A DNA stretch of 64,000 nucleotides, taken from assembly GCF_015291745.1 (NCBI RefSeq), contig NZ_CP030059.1:5235501-5299500 (forward strand). The letters are read 5' to 3'. Made by a program: the position numbers and the translations under genes. The notes beneath the pieces were generated by a model. The model saw nothing but the letters and a program-made list of their open reading frames with translations, was not told the origin of the DNA and did no database searches. Source of the DNA: Bradyrhizobium sp. CCBAU 53351 (GTDB lineage: Bacteria; Pseudomonadota; Alphaproteobacteria; Rhizobiales; Xanthobacteraceae). Of the stretch, positions 36,562 through 46,206 are shown piece by piece (position 1 is the stretch's first letter; every line of letters begins with the position of its first letter).

Positions 36562-37149
36562 CTAGGCGAGGGGCCGCGACTGATCCGGAGGATAAGACCA
36601 ATCCACCAACAACGGGGCAATGAAGGTATGGAGGTTTGATCCGTCAAACAGATAGGCGGCTATTCCAGCCGCCTGGGCTGCAGCAAGGTCGGTCTGCTTG
36701 TCCCCGATCATAAAGCTCGCATCGAGATCCACGGCATACCGTTCAAGCAGAGCTCTAATCATCCCCGGCTCCGGCTTACGGCAGTTGCAGAGCGCGCGAT
36801 AGCGCTCAATGAGGCCGTCGGGATGGTGGGGACAGAACTCAAACGCATCGATATGCGCACCCACGTTAGCAAGTTCACGCGACATCCATTCGTGCAAATC
36901 GTGAACATGCCGTTCCTCATAAAACCCTCTCGCGATTCCTGACTGGTTCGTCACGACAAACGCAAGATAACCGGCGTCGTTGACTGCCTTTACCGCCTGT
37001 TGGGCTCCTTCTACCCACCGGATCTTCTCCGGTTCAAAAGTATAGCCGTCGTCCTCGTTGAGGACGCCATCGCGATCAAAAAATACTGCCGGACGTACCA
37101 AGCTCATCAGCCCGGGCTGGAGAGATATTGCCGATCTTCCGAGAGTCAT
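36562..37149 (-). CDS. gmhB: D,D-heptose 1,7-bisphosphate 7-phosphatase (HAD family)
   Basis: 195 residues with HAD motifs: nucleophile DRD in VFFDRDGVLNEDDGY (Asp25, Asp27), VVTNQSGIARG, and the zinc-binding loop CPHHPDG...CNCRKPEPGM, then IGDKQTDLAAAQAAGI. The zinc loop separates GmhB and HisB-N from other HAD enzymes. A start at Met15 would also be normal. GmhB makes heptose 1-phosphate for ADP-heptose (LPS core) or GDP-heptose. It is the first gene of the polysaccharide region. Confidence 0.88.
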   Translation of the reverse strand: MTLGRSAISLQPGLMSLVRPAVFFDRDGVLNEDDGYTFEPEKIRWVEGAQQAVKAVNDAGYLAFVVTNQSGIARGFYEERHVHDLHEWMSRELANVGAHIDAFEFCPHHPDGLIERYRALCNCRKPEPGMIRALLERYAVDLDASFMIGDKQTDLAAAQAAGIAAYLFDGSNLHTFIAPLLVDWSYPPDQSRPLA

Positions 37150-37656
37150 TACTTCATTTTACCACGTGGAACGAGTTCGGACAGGAGTTTTGCCTGCGCC
37201 GCTGGGCCCTTCAGGCGGAGATTGGCTTTGTTTTGTCTTTTGATCTGTCAGCGCGACGTCGTTCTTGCCTAAACCGTGAGAACACGACCCACTTCAGGCT
37301 CTATAACGAGCAAGAACGTTGCTGGCTTTTCAGCGCGATTAGAGCGTCACTGAGTCGGCAGGGCGAGAGGACGCGGGCTTCGGCAGTGCGGCATAGGAAG
37401 CCGCTTCTTCCTATTCGAGACTCAAGGAATGCGGTACAGTGATACGGGTGTTCTTGCTCAAGGAGGAAATCATAGCAGCCGACGAATAGAGGCCCCCGCT
37501 ATTTCCGGGTCATCATCGGGGTCGCAGCTACTTTAAAGCCGTCCACCAGGTCGTTAGGATCGTGAGAGCGATCACCCTGGAACATGACCTCCAAGCTCCG
37601 AGAGCGATGTCTCAAGGCACCGCAGGCCGCGCACGGTCTGCGACTGAATCAAAACA
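37150..37656. other. intergenic stretch, nothing recognised
   Basis: 507 bp between gmhB and the ligase-type membrane gene, both on the minus strand. Several frames of 60-100 codons are open on the plus strand but have no ribosome sites, overlap one another and resemble nothing known to me. An AGGAGGAAATC at about 37460 is not followed by a start codon in a useful frame. Confidence 0.4.
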
Positions 37657-38970
37657 CTATCTGGGTGGGCCTGGCAAAGTCGCGGACGATTCGACTGACG
37701 GACCAATGTTCTCGCCGAGCATCCACTTCTCCGCGTTTCCAGCCCGCGCCTGGCGCAGATGCCCAGTCAGACCGATCATGAGCATGAGCAGAACGTCGCG
37801 GCTGATGCGGCCGTGAACCAGGCTCAACAACATCACGAAAGCCAGCGCACAGGCGGCAAAACGATAATCAGCCATGATCCGCGCAAGGCCGCTGACTGAA
37901 CTCCAGGCGGCCGCGAGGAGCGCGAGCAGCAGGACGCCGGCGACCCAGCCGAATTCGACGAACACCTGCAAGATGGTGTTATGGACCTCGTGGCCTGGCA
38001 GGCAGCTGCGGGCTGAAAATCCGCCAGGACCAATCCCGAACAGTCCGGCTTTCGGCAGGAGACGCAGAGCCTCGAACAGCAACTGTTTACGAATCTCGAT
38101 CGAGTTGTCGATGTCAATCTTCGGACAGAGATCCGCCGCTTGCAATAGGACCGGAGCACCGGATGGCACCGGCGGTGCATGCGCCGCTGTCAGAGCATGC
38201 GTCGCGTAAATGGAGGCCATGTCCCAACGGACCACCAAGCCAGCCACAATCCCGATCACCATCGCTCCTACCACGAGGATACCGCGCCGACGCTCCTCAC
38301 GGCCACTAAACAGGATGCCGATCGATGCAGCTAGAACCGCGGCGAGCAGGGAGAACCTCACCATGGACGCTGCAAACACCGCAGCTGACAAGGCCACGAG
38401 CAGGTTGAATGCGGCCATCCCAGGGCGGTCCAATCTGCCAGACGTGACGACAGCAATCACCGCCAGGCCGAACAACGCCGCAAATTGTACAGGCGCCGCA
38501 TCGAACTCACCGAAAACCAGCGGCTTTCCGTGAGGAGCCGACCACTGCCCTACCAGTGCGATCGCCGTAGCAGTCACACCAGCCGCGATGACCGCTCCGC
38601 CGACGACAACGACACCGGCACGCGCTTCGCAACCGGACGTGACGCGTCCGGCAACGTAGAGAGCAAGCGTCATCAACAGCAGCGCGGACTCCTTAACATC
38701 CCCGGCACTGTTGAGAACATGCGAAAGAGCAACAGCGCTGACAAACGCCGCGAATAGCCCGTCGCAAACATTGGGTCGGAATTCCCCCCACGTCGCGAGC
38801 GCCGCCAGAACGATGACGGGCACCACCAAGACAACTCCGGTGAAGATAGCTCCAAGACTAAGTAGGCCATGCCCGAGCACCATAAGGGGCCCGGCCGAAA
38901 TGGCGACACCGAACAAGCCGGCACGTACAGCTGGTTCGATCAATTTCGCAATCCCGGCCGTTGCTCTCAT
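37657..38970 (-). CDS. O-antigen ligase/polymerase family membrane protein (Wzy_C)
   Basis: 437 residues from ATG 38970 (MRATAGIAKLIEPAVRAG); the frame extends 85 codons further but that part is Cys/Arg-rich and not membrane-like. About ten transmembrane helices. The large periplasmic loop near residues 300-370 ends in the Wzy_C/WaaL hallmark: FGIGPGGF..., CLPGHEVHNTILQVFVEFG. Such proteins join O-chains to lipid A core or polymerise repeat units; which applies cannot be read from sequence. Confidence 0.82.
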   Translation of the reverse strand: MRATAGIAKLIEPAVRAGLFGVAISAGPLMVLGHGLLSLGAIFTGVVLVVPVIVLAALATWGEFRPNVCDGLFAAFVSAVALSHVLNSAGDVKESALLLMTLALYVAGRVTSGCEARAGVVVVGGAVIAAGVTATAIALVGQWSAPHGKPLVFGEFDAAPVQFAALFGLAVIAVVTSGRLDRPGMAAFNLLVALSAAVFAASMVRFSLLAAVLAASIGILFSGREERRRGILVVGAMVIGIVAGLVVRWDMASIYATHALTAAHAPPVPSGAPVLLQAADLCPKIDIDNSIEIRKQLLFEALRLLPKAGLFGIGPGGFSARSCLPGHEVHNTILQVFVEFGWVAGVLLLALLAAAWSSVSGLARIMADYRFAACALAFVMLLSLVHGRISRDVLLMLMIGLTGHLRQARAGNAEKWMLGENIGPSVESSATLPGPPR

Positions 38971-39608
38971 GCGCGTCCACAGATCTAGATGTGAGTGGAC
39001 AAAAGAGTGGCGTAACTTAAGCGAGAGATCAAGTCGAGACAATCGATGATGATCCTCGCACAAATAGCGTGCCGCGAGCTCACGCGCGACCAGCCTACGC
39101 ACTGTGTGAGCTTTACAACGCAATCTGGCAGCAGATCCGGGGGATGCTGCCGGACAGACCGTCATCGTCGAGCAGCTGTCGCTGGATAACAGGCGCCACC
39201 CATTGAGAATCCGCGCAATCCGCAAGGCGCTCTATACCATGGCAGTCCAAAGTGGAAGCTGACAAGAGCCGCAAGGTCTATCCGGACCTCGATTCCCGGG
39301 ACATCGAGAGCCCCACCCAGACGTACTACCTAAGCTGACCACGGTATTTTTTCCCCTCTGAATAACCAGCCTCTATCCAATTGTATCAAGCCCCTAAGTT
39401 CAACCTGCAGGTTGCGACGAACGACGCCATCACCTCATGAGGCTCGCACTAGGAGACAGGGCATTTTCAGCCCGCTCTTATCTCATAGCCTTTGCGAGCT
39501 TTTCGTTGTTTCAAAACTAGGATCGTACTCTATATTGCTTCTTGAATCATCTTTCGGCCCGCTGACGTTTTGCTCGTAGGTGTACTTCAATTTGAAAGGC
39601 GAACACCA
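38971..39608. other. divergent intergenic region, nothing recognised
   Basis: 638 bp between the ligase-type gene (minus) and the epimerase (plus). No supported gene. The part 38971-39225 is open antisense but has no membrane or domain character. The remainder (39260-39600) is AT-richer and likely contains the epimerase promoter. Confidence 0.4.
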
Positions 39609-40376
39609 ATGACTGGCGATCAGCGCGTGCTGGTGACGGGTGGGAGCGGTTTCATCGGCCGTCATGTCGTGCCCGCGCTAACAAGCGATGGGTGGTTAGT
39701 GCGCCGCTCGGTACGCAGATCGGAAGGCACACAGGACGAAGTGATGATCGAAACGATCGGTCCCGAAACCGACTGGCAAGCCGCGCTTCAAGGCGTCGAC
39801 GCCGTCGTTCATCTCGCGGCGCGCGTGCATCACAAGCACGACGAGCACGCGGCCCATCTCTACCGCAACGTCAACGTTGCTGGCACGCTGCGCCTGGCCC
39901 GCTGTGCAGCGAGCGCCGGCGTGCGCCAGTTCATCTTCATCAGCACTGTTCTAGTGCACGGTCGCAGCAATGACGGGCGCGCGCCGTTTAGCGAGGACGA
40001 TGTCCTGACGCCGCGCGATCTCTACGGCATGTCCAAGGCCGCGGCCGAGGAGGGCTTGAAGACGCTGGCGCGCGATAGCGCCATGAAGATCTCCGTGATC
40101 AGGCCGCCACTGGTCTATGGTGCTGGCGCAAAGGGCAATTTTGCGCTGCTGACCCGTGCAGTGAGCCTCGGGCTGCCGCTGCCCTTTGCTACAATCCGTA
40201 ATCACCGCGCGTTCATTGCCGTGCAAAACCTGTCGTCGTTCATCCTGCGCCGACTCTCTCATCCCAATTCCGCCAGCAATTTCGAGATCTTCCTGGTGGC
40301 CGACAGGGAGCAGGTCTCGACGCCCGAATTCATCGAGCGGCTGGCCAAGGCTGCCGGCAAGAAGTCGCGGCTGTTC

Positions 40377-40384
40377 GGCGTACC
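40377..40384. repeat. IS66 target site duplication, left copy
   Basis: GGCGTACC, identical to 42857-42864. Eight bases is the usual IS66 duplication length. Confidence 0.9.
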
Positions 40385-40397
40385 GTAAGCGTCGTTC

Positions 40398-41922
40398 TTA
40401 GGCCACAGCTTTGAGGGCTTGAGCGCGGTAGGCCCAAGGCAATAGCTGGTCGATGTCGCGGTTGGGATGACCGCTTACGATCCTGGTCACGACGTCCGTG
40501 AGATAGGCGAGCGGATCGACGTCGTTGATCTTGCAGGTCTCGACCAAGGTTGCGACGATGGCCCAATGTTCGGCGCCCCCGTCGGATCCGGCAAACAGCG
40601 CATTCTTCCGACTGAGCTTGATGCCACGGATTGATCGCTCGACCGTGTTGTTGTCGAGTTCGATGCGGCCGTCATCGATAAAGCGCGTTAAGCCTTGCCA
40701 GCGCGAGAGGGCGTAGCGGATGGCCTCGGCGAGCTTGATCTTCTGGCTGATGAGAGCCAGCTTGGCGCGCAGCCATACCTCGAAGGCGTCGGCCAGTGGT
40801 CGGCTCTTCTGCTGCAGCACGAGGCGCCGCTCCTCCGCACTGCGGCCGCGGATCTCCTTCTCGATCGCATACAATGCGGCGATGTGCTTCAGCGCCTCAC
40901 TCGCGATCGGAGCGGGGCCGGCTGTCGCGAGTTCGTAGAAGTTGCGCCGCATGTGCACCCAACAGAAGGCGAGCTCGACCCCGCCACGTTCGGCAAGCTT
41001 TGGGTAGGCGTTGTAGCCATCGACCTGCAGGACGCCCTTGAAGCCAGCAAGATGGCTGAACAGCCGCTCGGCTTTTCGATCGGGTGCATAGACATAGGCG
41101 ATGCCGGGCGGATCCAGGCCGCTCCAGGGCCGGTCGTCGGCGGCATAGGCCCAGAGCTGGCCGGTCTTGGTGCGCCCTCGACCGGGATCGAGCACCGGCA
41201 CCGTGGTCTCGTCGGCGAACAGCTTCGACCTTGCTCTAAGTACCGTGAGAAGTCGCTCGTGCAGCGGGCGCAGATGGAAGGCGGCATGCCCAACCCAGTC
41301 CGCCAGCGTTGATCGATCGAGATGGATGCCCTGACGGGCGTAGATCTGGGCTTGCCGGTAGAGCGGCAGATGATCGGCATATTTGGACACCAGAACCTGG
41401 GCGACGGTTGCCTCCGTGGGCAGGCCCCCTCGATCAACCGGGCCGGAGCCTCGGCCTGCAGGACGCCATCTCCGCAGCCTCGGCAGGCGTATTTGGGACG
41501 TCGGGTGACGACAGCGCGGAACTGCGCCGGCACCATGTCCAGCCGCTCGCTCTTGTCTTCGCCGATCTGGTGCAGTTCGCCCTGGCAGCAGGGGCAGGTC
41601 TTGTCGTCGATGTCGACAACGACCTCGATCCGCGGCAGATGCGCCGGCAGTGCTCCGCGATTGACGCGCCGCTTGCGTGCGCGTTCCACTCGGCCTTCAG
41701 GGGTTGTCTCGTCCTGACCGGCCTCGGCAGAGGCTGCGACCTGTTGGACGTCCTCGAGGCCCAGCAGCATCTGCTCCTCGGGGAGCGTCTCGGCCTTCCG
41801 GCCAAAGCGGTGGCTTGCAGCTCCTTGATAATCTGACGCAGCCGTTCGCTCTCGTGAAGCGCTGCCAGCAGCATCGCCTTGAGCGTCTCGGGATCGTCAG
41901 GATGGTTATCGCTCACTGGCAA
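40398..41922 (-). pseudogene. tnpC: IS66 transposase TnpC, two frameshifts
   Basis: Starts MPVSDNHPDDPETLKAMLLA at 41922. The product continues in three successive frames: first frame to about 41815, second (HRFGRKAETLPEEQMLLGLE...) to about 41427, third (KYADHLPLYRQ...QALKAVA) to 40398. The first break is near 41811-41816 and the second in the C-run 41425-41429, each explained by loss of one base compared with what I know of IS66 TnpC. The DDE domain (ADETTVPVLDPGRG; QVDGYNAYPKL; the RIELDNNTVERSIRGIKL region) is otherwise well preserved, as is the Cys-rich zinc finger (CPCCQGELH...CRGCGD). Confidence 0.88.
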
Positions 41923-41996
41923 ATCAGAGCATATTCGTGCCCGCCTGACGACGCGCTCGATGCTCCTGATTCACTTCGCCGCAGCGCGACCCACAA

Positions 41997-42349
41997 TTAT
42001 CCGGCTTGCGTCGGAACGATCGTCTCCCGTGCCGCGTGGACACGCCGCCAATCAAGCCCTTCGAGCAGCGCCGACAATTCCGCCGCCGACAAACGCATCA
42101 CGCCATCCTCGATCTTCGGCCAGCGGAAGACGCCTTCCTCGAGCCGCTTGGCGAACAGGCACAAACCGGTACCCAGAAGATCAGCTTGATCCGGTCCGCC
42201 CGCTTGGCACGGAACACATAAACAGCGCCCGAGAACGGATCGGCCTGCATGTGCTCGCGCACCAACATAGCAAGCCCCTCCATTCCCTTGCGGAAGTCGA
42301 CCGGCTTGGTTGCCACCATCACCCGGGCAGTTCCGGACGGGCCGATCAC
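41997..42349 (-). pseudogene. tnpB: IS66 Orf2 (TnpB), frameshifted
   Basis: Starts at GTG 42349, which overlaps the TnpA stop as GTGA. MVATKPVDFRKGMEGLAMLV and GAVYVFRAKRADRIKLIFW are diagnostic. Near 42172-42175 about four bases are missing compared with the family (…LIFW-DGTGLCLF…), so the frame shifts before the C-terminal half, which is readable in another frame (KRLEEGVFRWPKIEDGVM...) down to TAA at 41997. Confidence 0.85.
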
Positions 42350-42772
42350 CGGCTTGCCTTCAGCGCATGGACGATGGCCGCAATCATCGCCACATCCGCA
42401 CCTCGGCCCACCCGGATAGTGACACCTTCGGCTTCGATCTCGATGCCTCCGGCATCTGGCTTGGCCTTGCGTCGCGCTGTCTTTGCGCTCATGGCCAACA
42501 GCAGCGACTGGGGTCATGGCGTCTACCACCGCCGGTACAAACGGCGGATCGTCAGGCATCGGCAACCGGCGTGCTTGCCGGCGCCAGGTGAACACTTGTT
42601 GTGGGGTCAGCCCGTGTCGCCGGGCAATCTCGGAAACGACTGCGCCCGGTACCAGCGTCTCCTCGACAATCCGGGCCTTGTCGCCCCTGGAGAAACAACG
42701 ACGGCGTCCCGTCTCCGTGATCACTTCCAGCTGGCGCGCCGTCACGTCCGACTTAAGCGTATGGTCAAGCAT
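42346..42772 (-). pseudogene. tnpA: IS66 Orf1 (TnpA), frameshifted
   Basis: ATG 42772 begins MLDHTLKSDVTARQLEVITE; the helix-turn-helix SEIARRHGLTPQQVFTWRRQ is intact. One extra base near 42494-42495 shifts the frame, after which the expected C-terminus (A-K-T-A-R-R-K-A...HALKASR) reads in the neighbouring frame to TGA at 42346-42348. The uncorrected frame runs through into tnpB. Confidence 0.85.
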
Positions 42773-42856
42773 AGACACAAGCCGATCCCTTCAAAGAGAT
42801 CGTGAAACTCGCCTATCCCATTGGCCGAGAGAAGGTGGGAGCGAAACGACGCTTAC

Positions 42857-42864
42857 GGCGTACC
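42857..42864. repeat. IS66 target site duplication, right copy
   Basis: GGCGTACC, matching 40377-40384 exactly. Confidence 0.9.
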
Positions 42865-43218
42865 GCCGAACCTGCTCTCAATACTGCTGAGCGTGATGGG
42901 CAGGCAGGATACGCGTGATAGCCTGATCGGCTCCCTCGAGCTCAAGATCTCAAAGGCGATGGCGACAGGGTGGCAGCCGCAAGCCGGTCTAGACGAAGGC
43001 TTGCGACTCGCATGTCAGCTCAGGCGCCCAAACGATCAACAGTAAGCAAAATACGGCTAAGGCAAATTTTATCCGGCTATGCCCAGAGACGTTGGTAGCC
43101 AGAATGAGCTTTGAAGCGCTTGTAGCGCTACATTAACATTTGGCAGAGCTTGAGAGCCAGAGCGGATAGTCGCGTGCCAAAGGAATCGAACACAAAGAGT
43201 GCTCCGAAATGCCTACGA

Positions 43219-44337
43219 TCAAAAAAATCGCCCCAATCGATTGAAGCCAAGAATAAGATCTAGCACCTCTTGTTGCTGGGCGCGCGTGATCTCGGCGAAC
43301 ATTGGCAGCGAGAGGATCTGGCGCTGGTCGCGATGAGCATTCGGAAACTGCTCTGGATAATGGCCGAAACGCGCATAGGCCGGAAGAAACGGTAGGGCAG
43401 TCGGATAGTTGATTGCTGTTTGTACACCGTTGGAAAACAGGTGCGCCGCCAGTGCGTCGCGGCGCGGATGCCGGATGGTATAGAGATGATAGACGTGGTC
43501 ACGGCCCGACCCAACCTCGGGCGCTACGACTTCCCTGATATGGCTTAGGCCGAGATTATAAAATGTGGCTGCCTGCTGGCGCGCCTCGGTCCAAGCAGCG
43601 AGATGGGAAAGTTTAACAGATAGGATCGCCGCTTGCATGCCATCGAGCCGGCTGTTGACGCCCTCAATCTCATGCTGATGCTTCACGAGACCGCCATGTC
43701 TCGCTAGTCGCGTTATGTTCTCGGCCAATACCGCGTCGTTGGTGACGACGGCGCCCGCATCACCCATAGCACCTAGGTTTTTGCCCGGATAGAAGGAATA
43801 TGTACCGGCCGCGCCGAATGTTCCAACCATCTGCCCCTTATACCGCGCAAGATGCGCCTGGGCGCAGTCCTCGATGACCCACAATGCATGCTTGTTCGCG
43901 ATCTTCATGACCGCTTCCATATCGGCTGCCTGACCATAGAGATGCACGGGAATAATGCCAACGGTACGAGGCGTAATCGCCGCCTCGATTGCCGCGGGAT
44001 CGATGGTGAACGTCACGCCGTCCGTGTCACAGAATTTTACTGTGGCGCCGGCCTGAGTAATCATGGCAGAGGTCGAAATCCACGAATGTGCCGTGGTGAT
44101 GACCTCATCGCCGGGCCTCACCTTAAGTGCAGTCATCGCAAGGTAGAGAGCGTCTGTCCCGTTGGCACAGGAAACGCAATGCTTGGTGGATGCAGCCTGC
44201 GCAAACTCTCGTTCAAACGCATCGACAAAAGGACCGCGGATGAAGGCATTGTCACGAATGACACCGACAATGGCCGCGTCGATCTCAGCCTTGATATTTT
44301 GGTACTGGAGCTGAAGATCAGCAAAAGGGACGGCCAT
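43219..44337 (-). CDS. DegT/DnrJ/EryC1-family sugar aminotransferase (WlbC/WbpE-like)
   Basis: 372 residues of the PLP-dependent sugar aminotransferase fold. The PLP Lys is in SFYPGKNLGAMGDAG; IPVHLYGQAADM and VIEDCAQAHLARYKG are also diagnostic. It follows an acetyltransferase and a Gfo/Idh dehydrogenase in the same direction, 3 bp after the acetyltransferase stop. That trio matches WlbA-WlbB-WlbC (WbpB-WbpD-WbpE), which install and acetylate a 3-amino group on UDP-GlcNAcA. Function is inferred from family plus neighbours. Confidence 0.88.
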   Translation of the reverse strand: MAVPFADLQLQYQNIKAEIDAAIVGVIRDNAFIRGPFVDAFEREFAQAASTKHCVSCANGTDALYLAMTALKVRPGDEVITTAHSWISTSAMITQAGATVKFCDTDGVTFTIDPAAIEAAITPRTVGIIPVHLYGQAADMEAVMKIANKHALWVIEDCAQAHLARYKGQMVGTFGAAGTYSFYPGKNLGAMGDAGAVVTNDAVLAENITRLARHGGLVKHQHEIEGVNSRLDGMQAAILSVKLSHLAAWTEARQQAATFYNLGLSHIREVVAPEVGSGRDHVYHLYTIRHPRRDALAAHLFSNGVQTAINYPTALPFLPAYARFGHYPEQFPNAHRDQRQILSLPMFAEITRAQQQEVLDLILGFNRLGRFF

Positions 44338-44340
44338 TGA

Positions 44341-44808
44341 TCACCTCCGCAGGGTCAACAGCTGTGCCGGATTGCCCGCATAGGTTCCTACGGCCGTAAT
44401 ATTTTTCGTCACCACCGAGCCGGCACCGATTACGACGTCGTCCACTATCGTGACTGGCATGATCGTCGCATTCGAACCGATCGACACCCGGCTGCCGATT
44501 TTGGTCTGGCGCCACAACTCCTTGCGACCGCGCGATGGGCTCCCGCTCGCGAACGTGTCGTTGATAAACATCACGCCGTGACCGATGAAGCAATCCTCAC
44601 CAATACTAACGAGCTCACAAACGAAACTGTGGGACTGAACGCGCGTGCGCGCGCCGATGACAACATTACTCTGGATCTCAGTAAACGGCCCGATGAAGCA
44701 GCCTTCGCCGATTGTGCAACCGTAGAGATTGCAGGGTTCGACCACCTTAACGCCGGCTCCAAAGCTGACATCGCGTATTCCGGCTCGATAGCGCTCGGGC
44801 TCCCTCAT
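44341..44808 (-). CDS. hexapeptide N-acetyltransferase (WlbB/WbpD-like)
   Basis: 155 residues of left-handed beta-helix repeats (isoleucine-rich hexads such as IGEGCFIGPFTEIQSNVVIG and VIGAGSVVTKNI). The catalytic His is in SIGEDCFIGHGV and the acceptor loop in FINDTFASG. It fits the UDP-GlcNAc3NA acetyltransferase. Its ATG overlaps the WlbA-like stop by 4 bp, so the trio is one operon. Confidence 0.87.
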   Translation of the reverse strand: MREPERYRAGIRDVSFGAGVKVVEPCNLYGCTIGEGCFIGPFTEIQSNVVIGARTRVQSHSFVCELVSIGEDCFIGHGVMFINDTFASGSPSRGRKELWRQTKIGSRVSIGSNATIMPVTIVDDVVIGAGSVVTKNITAVGTYAGNPAQLLTLRR

Positions 44809-45866
44809 GAGGCAACGCCCAAACGGCTGCGGCGGGGCTGGAAGCGAAGGGGCACCTCTTGCCCGGTCTCGATGGATTCGTAGAGCGCGGAGATCAGCTC
44901 CAAACTCTTGCGGCCCTCCAGCCCATCAACCAGCGCCGCCCCACGGTGGGCTAGACACTCGACAACGTGCTGGTAATAGGCCTGATGGCCGAAGCCGTAG
45001 ACATTCGGAGGATTTACCGAGAACTTCTCGATCACTTCCTTGTCGGACGGCTGCTCGTCAACGAAACGCCAGTGGCGGATTTCGTTCATCGCGAACCCGC
45101 CGACCTCCACCGTCCCCCTCTCACCGAGGACAGAGAACGAGCCTTCTAGATCGGCCGGACGCACCGCAGTCGTAGCCTCAATGATTCCCAGTGCCCCATT
45201 GCGGAACTTGAGTGTCGCGACCGCGGTATCCTCAGTCTCGATTTTGGCCAGAGCGGTGGCGCCGCGCGCGTGAACACTCACAACGTCGCCGAAGAACCAT
45301 TCCAGCATGTCGATATGATGGCTCGCCTGATTGGCAAGCACCCCGCCGTCCTGAGCCCAGGTGCCCCGCCAGGCGTCCTGGTCGTAATACGCTTGGTCAC
45401 GGCACCAGCGAACACGCACAGTGCCAAGAACCAGCTTGCCAAAACGCCCGGCATCAAGTGCCTCGCGTACCTTGATCACAGGCACATTGAAGCGGTTTTG
45501 CTTAATAACAAAAAGCTTTACGCCGGCGTCGTCACAGGCGCGAATCATGTCGTCGGCGTCTTGCAGACGCAACGCCATCGGCTTCTCAACTACCACGTGC
45601 TTGCCCGCTCGCGCGCAGGCGATTGAATGCGCGGCATGGGACCCGCTTGGCGTCAGCACAGCAACCGCGTCGATGTCCCTGCGCGCCAGAAACTCACCCA
45701 TTTCGTAATGAGCAGCAGCTCCCACTTTCTGGGCAATGGCATCAGCGCGCGACTGGACGGTGTCGCACACCGCAACAAGGCTTGCCCCAGCTATATTACC
45801 CCCACCAAGAAGCTCTGAATGACGCTTGGCAATGCGTCCACACCCGAGCAAGCCAAATCTAACCAT
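44805..45866 (-). CDS. Gfo/Idh/MocA-family sugar dehydrogenase (WlbA/WbpB-like)
   Basis: 353 residues. The NAD(P)-binding N-terminus is VRFGLLGCGRIAKRHSELL, the substrate Lys-Pro is in VVEKPMALRLQDAD, and the C-terminal sugar-binding domain contains KQNRFNVPVIKVREAL and the active-site His region NQASHHIDMLEWFFG. The QNRFN motif is a hallmark of WlbA, which oxidises UDP-GlcNAcA at C3. It is the first gene of the trio. The UDP-GlcNAc 6-dehydrogenase that would feed it is not in the window. Confidence 0.9.
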   Translation of the reverse strand: MVRFGLLGCGRIAKRHSELLGGGNIAGASLVAVCDTVQSRADAIAQKVGAAAHYEMGEFLARRDIDAVAVLTPSGSHAAHSIACARAGKHVVVEKPMALRLQDADDMIRACDDAGVKLFVIKQNRFNVPVIKVREALDAGRFGKLVLGTVRVRWCRDQAYYDQDAWRGTWAQDGGVLANQASHHIDMLEWFFGDVVSVHARGATALAKIETEDTAVATLKFRNGALGIIEATTAVRPADLEGSFSVLGERGTVEVGGFAMNEIRHWRFVDEQPSDKEVIEKFSVNPPNVYGFGHQAYYQHVVECLAHRGAALVDGLEGRKSLELISALYESIETGQEVPLRFQPRRSRLGVAS

Positions 45867-46206
45867 GCAACCAGCTTACCTCATTGCTCACACAACTGCA
45901 AAACGATTAGAGGAGAGAACAAGCTCCTTTGGAAGCCCCAAGCATGCATTACTCAGGAAACTTGGAACAATGCAAGAAATCGTTCGAGAAGACTATGGAA
46001 GGCTCACTGCTCAGCAGCTTGCACTCAGCCCAATGGTCAGGCAATCTCCGTGGCAGCCTCACACCCCGTATTCGGGTTTGCCACTCCTTGCGATTCACAA
46101 CTTGCCTTTTGAAGCCACAGCTTCGTTCTCTGGCGCCACGAGCCCCGCTAGCTAACTAAACAATATTAGCCTTATAGAGTACGTAGTTCGTCAGGAAGCT
46201 GAGAAA
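45867..46206. promoter_or_regulatory. divergent intergenic region, AT-rich
   Basis: 340 bp between the WlbA-like gene (minus) and the polymerase-like gene (plus). Clearly AT-richer than the genes before it. Open frames here overlap in all three plus frames and lack ribosome sites. Nothing else recognised; it should carry promoters for both directions. Confidence 0.4.

Larger units (their letters stand above)
40385..42856. mobile_element. IS66-family insertion sequence, decayed
   Basis: 2472 bp. The left end GTAAGCGTCGTTCTT and the inverted right end AACGACGCTTAC share GTAAGCGTCGTT; GTAAGCG is a typical IS66 terminus. It is flanked by the 8-bp duplication GGCGTACC. All three genes (tnpA, tnpB, tnpC) lie on the minus strand in the usual order, and every one carries at least one frame-shifting indel. 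The element can be traced but probably cannot move itself. Confidence 0.92.
39609..43045 (+). pseudogene. NAD-dependent sugar epimerase/dehydratase, split by IS66
   Basis: The 5' part (39609-40384) encodes an extended SDR: Rossmann motif VTGGSGFIGRH, HLAARVHH, the catalytic YGMSK (Tyr-x-x-x-Lys), and IRPPLVYGAG. The frame meets an IS66 element at 40385. The 3' part (42865-43045) continues the same frame after it: joining across one copy of the duplicated GGCGTACC gives RLFGVPPNLLS... and a 318-residue protein ending at 43045. So the gene was intact before the insertion. The family acts on UDP-sugars (UDP-GlcNAc 4-epimerase or similar) and is common in O-antigen loci; truncation should inactivate it. 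Confidence 0.85.
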
